A stretch of DNA of 11,307 nt from Actinomycetes bacterium (GTDB taxonomy: Bacteria; Actinomycetota; Acidimicrobiia; Acidimicrobiales; RAAP-2), in NCBI GenBank assembly GCA_021800645.1, contig JAJYYT010000032.1, forward strand, positions 1-11,307. Reading direction: 5' to 3'. Within the stretch, counting starts at the first letter, position 1, and every line of letters starts with the position of its first letter. The translations under genes were made by a program, and so were the position numbers. Of this stretch, positions 6,894 through 11,307 are shown one piece after another. The notes beneath the pieces are model-generated. The model was not told the origin of the DNA. It made no database searches and saw only the letters and a program-made list of their open reading frames with translations.

Positions 6894-9800
6894 TCAGTCC
6901 AGGAGGCCTCTGATCTCGGCTGCGGTGAGCGCTCCGGACTCGAACCCGCCGCTGTCGATGACGCTCGAGAACAGCGCGGCCTTCTTCGCCTTCAGCGCCA
7001 TCACCTTCTCTTCGATCGTCCCCTTCGCGACGAGCCGGTAGACCATCACGTGCCTCGTCTGGCCCATCCGGTGCACCCGGTCGACCGCCTGGGCCTCGGT
7101 CGCCGGGTTCCACCAGGGGTCGAGCAGGATGCAGTAGTCGGCCTCGGTGAGGTTCAGACCGAACCCTCCGGCCTTCAGGCTGATGAGGAAGACGGGGACC
7201 TCGCCCGAGCGGAACTCCGAGAGCACGGCTGTCCGGCGCGTGGTGCGTCCGTCGAGGTAGCAGTGGGGGATGCCCGCCGCCCGTACGCGCTCGCGCGCCA
7301 TGGACAGGAAACGGGTGAACTGGCTGAACACGAGGACCCGGTGGCCGTCGGCAACGACCTCCTCCAACATCTCCATGAGCGCGTCCAGCTTGGTCGAGGG
7401 AACCCTCTGGCGAGCCGGGTCGACCAGGCCGGCGCTGAGGGACGCCTGGCGCAGCACCGTGAGGGACTGGAGGATCTGGAAGCGGTTCCGCTGGACGTTG
7501 TCGAGCAGCCCGAGGACCTTCTGGCGCTCGCGCTGGAGGTAGGTCTGGTACAGCTTGCGGTGCTGGGGTCCGAGCTCGAGCTCGACCACCTGCTCCTGCT
7601 TCGCGGGGAGGTCCTGGGCCACCTGCTCCTTGGACCTGCGCAGCAGCAGCGGCTTGATCCTGCGCCGCAGCAGGGCCAGCTTGTCCTCGTCGGCGCGTCG
7701 CTCGATCGGCTGGCGGTAGTACTCGTTGAACCGCTCCGCGCCGCCGAGCAAGCCCGGCGAGGTGATCGACAGCAGCGCCCACAGCTCCATCAGGTGGTTC
7801 TCCATCGGGGTGCCGGTCATCGCCAGCTTGAAGCGGACCGGGAGCGTCTTGGCCCGCTGGTACCCGTGGGAGTGCACGTTCTTCACGAACTGCGCCTCGT
7901 CGAGGACGAGACCGGCCCACTGCTGCTTCTCGTAGTCGTCGTACTCCAGGCGGAAGAGCGCGTAGGAGGTGACCACCACGTCCGCTCGGGCTGCGATGTC
8001 GAACAAGGTGCGGTCCCGCCGCCGAGAGGTGGCGTTCACGGTCTCGATACGGAGCCGTGGGGCGAACTTGCGGCACTCGCTGGCCCACGTCCCCACGACG
8101 CTGGTCGGCGCGACCACGAGGAACGGCACGTCGCATCCTCCCTGCTCGCCCCCCCGGCCCTGTGCGTCCTGACCGCTCGGCTCACCCTGCTCGCCCCCCT
8201 GGCCCTGTGCGTCCTGACCGCTCGGCTCACCCTGCGCGCCCCGCTGGCTCTCCTTCCCACCTGGGCCCCGCTCGTCCTTTTCGCGGAGGTGGCAGATGAG
8301 CGCCAGCACCTGGAGCGTCTTTCCGAGCCCCATGTCGTCGGCGAGGATGCCCCCGAGCCCGAGCTCGTAGAGGAACACGAGCCAGTCGAAGCCGACCTGC
8401 TGGTAGGGGCGCAGGCACGCGTCGAGACCTGCGGGGACCGGGTGCACGGTCCGGTCCGAGGCTGTGGCGAGCGCCCGCACCGAGCGCTCCCACTCGGAGG
8501 CCTGGGCGGACAGCACGCCAAGGCGCTCGAGGTCCGTCCACAGGCTGGCCTGGTAGCGGGTGACCCGGATGCGGTCGCCGTCGGCGCCGTGGAGCGCCCT
8601 CGCCTCCTCGATCAGCTGGGCGAGCTCCCGCAGGGCCGGGTCCTCGAGGGAGAAGTAGGTGCCCGAGGGCAGGATCATGTGGGATTGGCCGGTCGCGAGC
8701 GCGGTGAACAGCTCGACGAAGGGCACCTGCTCGCCGCCGACGCGCACCTCGACGGTGAGGTCGAACCAGTCCTGGCCAGGGTCGCTGGTCTCGCAGAGGG
8801 TGACGGTGGGCGCCTCCGGGGCCTCGCGGTACCTCGGGTGCTCCCCTGTGTGCTCGACGACGAGGCCCGGGATTGCTTCGAGGTCGGGCAGCACGTCGGT
8901 GAGGAAGCGAACGGTGTCCATCCCCTGCAACGAGACCTGTGGCTCGAGCCGGTCGCCCAGCGGCGCGAGGTGCCGGCCCGCCGGGTGCTCGAGCACCTGC
9001 CTCCAGGCGGAGGCGGCCCGTGCGGCCGGACCGCCGTGCACGGCGCGTTGGGGGTCCTCCAGCACCTCCCGCCAGTCGGTCCCCGGCACGCCCGTCCACC
9101 ACGTGAGCTCCAGGCGGTGGTCCTCGCCGTGGCGCAGTGTGAGGATCAAGGACTCCTCGGGGAGCTCGGGGAGCTCGACGGTCCCGTCGGCGGACTCGAT
9201 GCGCACGTGCCTGGACAGGCGTGGGTACACCGCGTGGAAGAAGCGCTCCCGGTCCTCCTCCGGCACGACGACCTGCGCGCCGGAGAGGAGGGCCGCCCAC
9301 GGCGCTGTGGGCAGCGCGGGGAGGCGGGCGAAGGAGAGCGCGCCTGGCGCGTTGGGTGACGCGGCCTCCGGAGGGTCCCACCAGGCGATGCCGTGGGGAG
9401 GCGTGCCGATCGGCTGGCAACCGGCGCGGCCGAGCGGGACGGCGAGGATGCCCACCGTGAGCCGGGGGCGGAAGCTGAGCCCGGCTCCCCCCGCGTCCGG
9501 CCAGGCGCTCGCGTCGAAGGAGAGCTGCGCTTCGAGGCGGTGGAGGGTGATCCGCAGCGCCCGGCGGGACGCGCCGACGAGCGGGATCCCCGAGTCCTCC
9601 GCCTCGGCGAGCAGGTCCCAGATGCGCCTGCTGTCGACGGCGTCGAGCCACACCTCCTCGGCGGAAGCGTAAGGAGAGGTGCGCGACGCGCCGGCGGTGG
9701 TGACCGCCCGCAGCTCCTTCAGCACCCGGAGCTGCGTGGCCGAGCACCGCAACCTGCCCCAGCCCAACGCGAGGTAGTCGACTGTCCGCCAGGAGACCCC

Positions 9801-10418
9801 TGAGCGCACCCAGTTCCCCGAGCCTCCCGGGACCACGGGGTGGACCCGGATGCGCCGGCTCGGACCGTCCACTTGGGACTCGAGCGACGCCGGCGCACCC
9901 CTCCCGGCGGCGACGGTGACCAGCTCGAACTGCAACGCGACCGTCGCCGGCGCGTCGATGCGAGGAGCGTCGCGACCGATGGCGCCCGCGCCGACGAAGG
10001 CGTCGACGAACGCGTCCCAGATCACGAGGTCCGGTGAGCCGCCGGGTCCCTCCGGTCGGGGCGTCGCGGCGGTGCCCGAGGTCCCGAGCGCCGGGATCGG
10101 CAACGGGGTGGTCGCGTGCGGCTCCGGGCGCTGGAGCGTCGAGAGCAGCAGCGCGGCCGCGTGCGTGCAGTCGGAGCCGACCGGGCAGGTGCACTCGCCG
10201 TCCACCGACACGAGCCGACCGTTCCGCGTTCGCTCGAGGTCGACCGTGACCTCGTAGGGCAGCGCGCCGCTGCCCCGGACCGACCCGCTGACACGCTCGC
10301 CGTCGGGGTCCCAGTCCGCGCAGAGCACGGCGCCGTTCGAGACGTACGCCCTGGCCCTCGCGAGCGTCGGCCGATCGAAGCACCCCTCGACCACCTCGAG
10401 GTCGAGCTCATGGATCAT
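6894..10418 (-). CDS. SNF2/RapA-family helicase-like ATPase with N-terminal SWIM zinc finger
   Basis: Product of 1174 residues: an ATP-driven double-stranded DNA translocase of the bacterial SNF2 group, cellular role unknown. The SWIM motif reads C76-x-C78-x5-C84-x-H86. Residues about 120-660 form a long region that may include the SNF2-associated domain, though I recognise no firm motif. The ATPase core follows: LRPYQQVGFDWL near 670, Walker A DDMGLGKT near 695, APTSVVGTW (Ia) near 770, DEAQ (motif II) near 840, MTGTPMEN (III) near 868, FSQFT (IV) near 1035, and SLKAGGFGLNL to DRVHRMGQ (V-VI), ending near 1117. A Gly/Gln-rich 15-residue repeat is inserted between motifs I and Ia. The ATG at 10418 (MIHELDL) has AGGAGG 10 bases upstream. 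An in-frame ATG at 10505 would translate a 14-bp tandem array and has only a weak ribosome-binding site. The gene is convergent with the malic enzyme gene. Confidence 0.92.
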   Translation of the reverse strand: MIHELDLEVVEGCFDRPTLARARAYVSNGAVLCADWDPDGERVSGSVRGSGALPYEVTVDLERTRNGRLVSVDGECTCPVGSDCTHAAALLLSTLQRPEPHATTPLPIPALGTSGTAATPRPEGPGGSPDLVIWDAFVDAFVGAGAIGRDAPRIDAPATVALQFELVTVAAGRGAPASLESQVDGPSRRIRVHPVVPGGSGNWVRSGVSWRTVDYLALGWGRLRCSATQLRVLKELRAVTTAGASRTSPYASAEEVWLDAVDSRRIWDLLAEAEDSGIPLVGASRRALRITLHRLEAQLSFDASAWPDAGGAGLSFRPRLTVGILAVPLGRAGCQPIGTPPHGIAWWDPPEAASPNAPGALSFARLPALPTAPWAALLSGAQVVVPEEDRERFFHAVYPRLSRHVRIESADGTVELPELPEESLILTLRHGEDHRLELTWWTGVPGTDWREVLEDPQRAVHGGPAARAASAWRQVLEHPAGRHLAPLGDRLEPQVSLQGMDTVRFLTDVLPDLEAIPGLVVEHTGEHPRYREAPEAPTVTLCETSDPGQDWFDLTVEVRVGGEQVPFVELFTALATGQSHMILPSGTYFSLEDPALRELAQLIEEARALHGADGDRIRVTRYQASLWTDLERLGVLSAQASEWERSVRALATASDRTVHPVPAGLDACLRPYQQVGFDWLVFLYELGLGGILADDMGLGKTLQVLALICHLREKDERGPGGKESQRGAQGEPSGQDAQGQGGEQGEPSGQDAQGRGGEQGGCDVPFLVVAPTSVVGTWASECRKFAPRLRIETVNATSRRRDRTLFDIAARADVVVTSYALFRLEYDDYEKQQWAGLVLDEAQFVKNVHSHGYQRAKTLPVRFKLAMTGTPMENHLMELWALLSITSPGLLGGAERFNEYYRQPIERRADEDKLALLRRRIKPLLLRRSKEQVAQDLPAKQEQVVELELGPQHRKLYQTYLQRERQKVLGLLDNVQRNRFQILQSLTVLRQASLSAGLVDPARQRVPSTKLDALMEMLEEVVADGHRVLVFSQFTRFLSMARERVRAAGIPHCYLDGRTTRRTAVLSEFRSGEVPVFLISLKAGGFGLNLTEADYCILLDPWWNPATEAQAVDRVHRMGQTRHVMVYRLVAKGTIEEKVMALKAKKAALFSSVIDSGGFESGALTAAEIRGLLD
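8141..8250 (-). repeat. 45-bp in-frame tandem repeat inside the SNF2 gene
   Basis: Two copies (8141-8185 and 8186-8230) are identical at 44 of 45 bases, and a decayed third copy begins at 8231 (about 17 of its first 20 bases match). They encode GEPSGQDAQGRGGEQ and GEPSGQDAQGQGGEQ; the one base difference swaps Arg for Gln. The unit is a whole number of codons, so the frame is kept. It lies in a low-complexity segment (about residues 712-762) between helicase motifs I and Ia. The near-identity points to a recent duplication. Confidence 0.95.
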
Positions 10419-10428
10419 CGACGCCCAG

Positions 10429-10436
10429 CCTCCTCT
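10429..10436 (-). promoter_or_regulatory. Shine-Dalgarno site that fixes the SNF2 start at 10418
   Basis: On the minus strand this reads AGAGGAGG, ending 10 bases before the ATG at 10416-10418. It is the strongest ribosome-binding sequence near either candidate start of the SNF2 gene and so favours the shorter protein. The site shares its upstream half with the first copy of the adjacent 14-bp array. Confidence 0.7.
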
Positions 10437-10501
10437 TCCCGAGGGCCTCTCCCCGGGGGCCTCTTCCCGAGGGCCTCTTCCCGGGGGCCTCTTCCCGGGG
10501 G
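10432..10501. repeat. 14-bp tandem array, five copies, directly upstream of the SNF2 gene
   Basis: Units start at 10432, 10446, 10460, 10474 and 10488. The consensus is CCTCTTCCCGRGGG; copy 2 has one further T-to-C change. A related decayed copy (CTTCTCTTCCCCGAGGG) lies at about 10515-10531. In the SNF2 transcript each unit reads CCCYCGGGAAGAGG: a self-complementary CCCGGG-like half and a purine half resembling a Shine-Dalgarno sequence. The unit is not a multiple of three, so the array is unlikely to be protein-coding. Confidence 0.95.
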
Positions 10502-10848
10502 CCATTGTTCTCTTCTTCTCTTCCCCGAGGGCCCTTCTTCGCAGCCGAAGCTACCCGTGGGCAGTGACGACGCGGGGGATCCTCGGTGACCAGGGGCGAC
10601 GCTGCCACTGGCGCGGCGAGGAGTGCTGGCGCCGGGCGCGCTAGCCCTGCAGCGCGCAGGAACGGCCTTCGGACGGCGCGCTCCTCTCGGATCGAGCGCA
10701 CAGTGCAGCCGAAAAGTTGATCAGCTGTTGAGAATCAGTAGCGGGATCGGTGGCATCTGTCTGCGAGACTTCTGCAGGCACGTTCGGACCGGGGGCCGGA
10801 CGCAGGGGAATGGGAAGCGCTGGCGGACGCGAAGCGGAGGGCACGGGG
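10502..10848. other. 347-bp divergent intergenic region without a gene
   Basis: No coding sequence, tRNA or known RNA was recognised between the SNF2 gene and the pilT-like gene. Contents: a decayed copy of the 14-bp array (about 10515-10531); three short arms able to form alternative hairpins (10637-10642, 10651-10657, 10676-10682); and an unusually AT-rich patch (about 10711-10740, including AAAAGTTGATCAG), the likeliest place for a promoter. TTGATC at 10717-10722 resembles a -35 box, but no good -10 follows at 16-18 bases. The remainder is GC-rich and featureless to my reading. Confidence 0.6.
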
Positions 10849-11307
10849 ATGCGAGAGGCCACCGTCAGGCACATCGAGGGGATCGACCCCTGGCTCGAGG
10901 AGCTCTGGGACGCCAGGGGGACGGACCTCCTGCTCAGCGCGGACACCCCGGCGATGATCCGCGTCGACGGGCACATGCGGCCGGTCACCGGTGGCGTCGA
11001 GCTGACGCCCGAGCGCGTGGAGGAGCTTGTGCACGAGGTGATCGGCGAGCACCTCGTCGAGCGCTTCGTCGAGGAGCGCGAGATCGACTTCGCGTTCTCC
11101 TGGAAGGACCGGGCCCGGTTGCGCTGCAATGCGTTCCATCAGCGCGAGACCTGCTCGCTCGCGCTCCGGATGATCCCCTACGAGATCCCCACGTTCGACG
11201 AGCTCGGGCTCCCGGACGTCGTCGAGCAGCTGGTCTCGCTCCCGATGGGCTTCGTCGTCGTGACCGGACCGACCGGCTCGGGCAAGTCGACCTCGCTCAG
11301 ATCGGAA
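10849..11307 (+). CDS. pilT: PilT-like twitching motility ATPase, 5' part, truncated by the window end
   Basis: The first 153 codons are present; PilT proteins are usually about 340-370 residues, so less than half the gene is here. PilT is the hexameric ATPase that powers retraction of type IV pili at the inner face of the membrane. The N-terminal PAS-like domain shows GTDLLLSADTPAMIRVDG (24-41), DFAFSWKDRARLRCNAFHQ (80-98), RMIPYEIPTFDELGLP (107-122), then the Walker A motif GPTGSGKS (140-147). GGAGGG stands 7 bases before the ATG; an in-frame ATG at 10810 has a weaker site. The last three codons (R-S-E) depart from the expected STTLAAMID-type continuation and coincide with sequencing-adapter bases, so genuine sequence probably stops at 11298. 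A PilB/GspE-type ATPase is less likely because their longer N-terminal domain is absent. Confidence 0.87.
   Translation, partial: MREATVRHIEGIDPWLEELWDARGTDLLLSADTPAMIRVDGHMRPVTGGVELTPERVEELVHEVIGEHLVERFVEEREIDFAFSWKDRARLRCNAFHQRETCSLALRMIPYEIPTFDELGLPDVVEQLVSLPMGFVVVTGPTGSGKSTSLRSE
11299..11307 (+). other. probable Illumina adapter remnant at the contig end
   Basis: The final nine bases, AGATCGGAA, are identical to the start of the TruSeq adapter (AGATCGGAAGAGC). They replace the strongly conserved continuation after the PilT Walker A motif. This looks like untrimmed read-through and is not biological sequence. Confidence 0.8.

Noticed and set aside
4942..8136. Long minus-strand open frame across the malic enzyme gene and part of the SNF2 gene
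   Set aside because: It is antisense to the malic enzyme and out of frame within the SNF2 gene, and its composition is low-complexity and Arg-rich. It is a GC-driven shadow.
7050..9359. Long plus-strand open frame opposite the SNF2 gene
   Set aside because: The SNF2 frame carries all helicase motifs in order; the opposite frame has no motif and a biased composition.
10419..10505. N-terminal extension of the SNF2 protein from an ATG at 10505
   Set aside because: It would translate a 14-bp array whose unit is not a multiple of three, and its ribosome-binding site is weak. The ATG at 10418 has AGGAGG at a usable distance.
10408..10701. Small minus-strand reading frame upstream of the SNF2 gene
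   Set aside because: It mostly translates the 14-bp array and GC-rich spacer, with Arg/Pro/Ala-rich content and no recognised family.
10719..10738. TGAT...ATCA dyad as a regulator site
   Set aside because: Only four bases pair in each arm with an asymmetric centre; this is too weak to call.

Overview
The window looks like an environmental, very GC-rich actinobacterial genome, possibly of the Acidimicrobiia. This is inferred from base composition, GTG starts with purine-rich ribosome-binding sites, and the gene types; no marker gene settles the taxonomy. The right edge ends in nine bases identical to the start of the Illumina TruSeq adapter, and the left edge lies inside a tandem repeat, so the window is probably a whole contig that broke at both ends.

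Layout. Positions 1-149 are non-coding: a 21-bp tandem array and a palindrome at the end of the first gene. Positions 150-4878 hold a three-gene operon on the minus strand, transcribed in the order FAD/iron-sulfur oxidoreductase (3091-4878), korA (1206-3065), korB (150-1199), with gaps of 25 and 6 bp. A 213-bp divergent spacer (4879-5091) carries a hairpin, a perfect 12-bp palindrome and a direct repeat. It separates the operon from a plus-strand SfcA/MaeA-type malic enzyme gene (5092-6780). A 113-bp spacer between convergent genes (6781-6893) holds a second 21-bp tandem array and a 10-bp inverted repeat. Positions 6894-10418 encode a SWIM-domain SNF2 family ATPase on the minus strand, with a repeat-derived insertion between helicase motifs I and Ia. 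A 14-bp tandem array lies directly upstream of its start and overlaps its Shine-Dalgarno site. After about 350 bp without a gene, a plus-strand pilT-like gene starts at 10849 and is cut by the window end.

Function. KorA and KorB form a CoA-dependent 2-oxoacid:ferredoxin oxidoreductase, most likely acting on 2-oxoglutarate. The co-transcribed flavoprotein, with GltD-like pyridine-nucleotide domains and two C-terminal [4Fe-4S] motifs, is well placed to pass electrons between the complex and NADP(H). The divergent malic enzyme converts malate to pyruvate, CO2 and reduced pyridine nucleotide. The two units both touch the C4/TCA node and could share regulation from the spacer, but this is inference. 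The SNF2 protein and PilT are unrelated to this metabolism.

I see no defence system, mobile element, CRISPR array or RNA gene, and no clearly new multi-gene system. The most unusual aspect is the number of short tandem repeats: three GC-rich arrays with CCCGGG-like cores at gene borders plus one inside a helicase gene, all within 11.3 kb.
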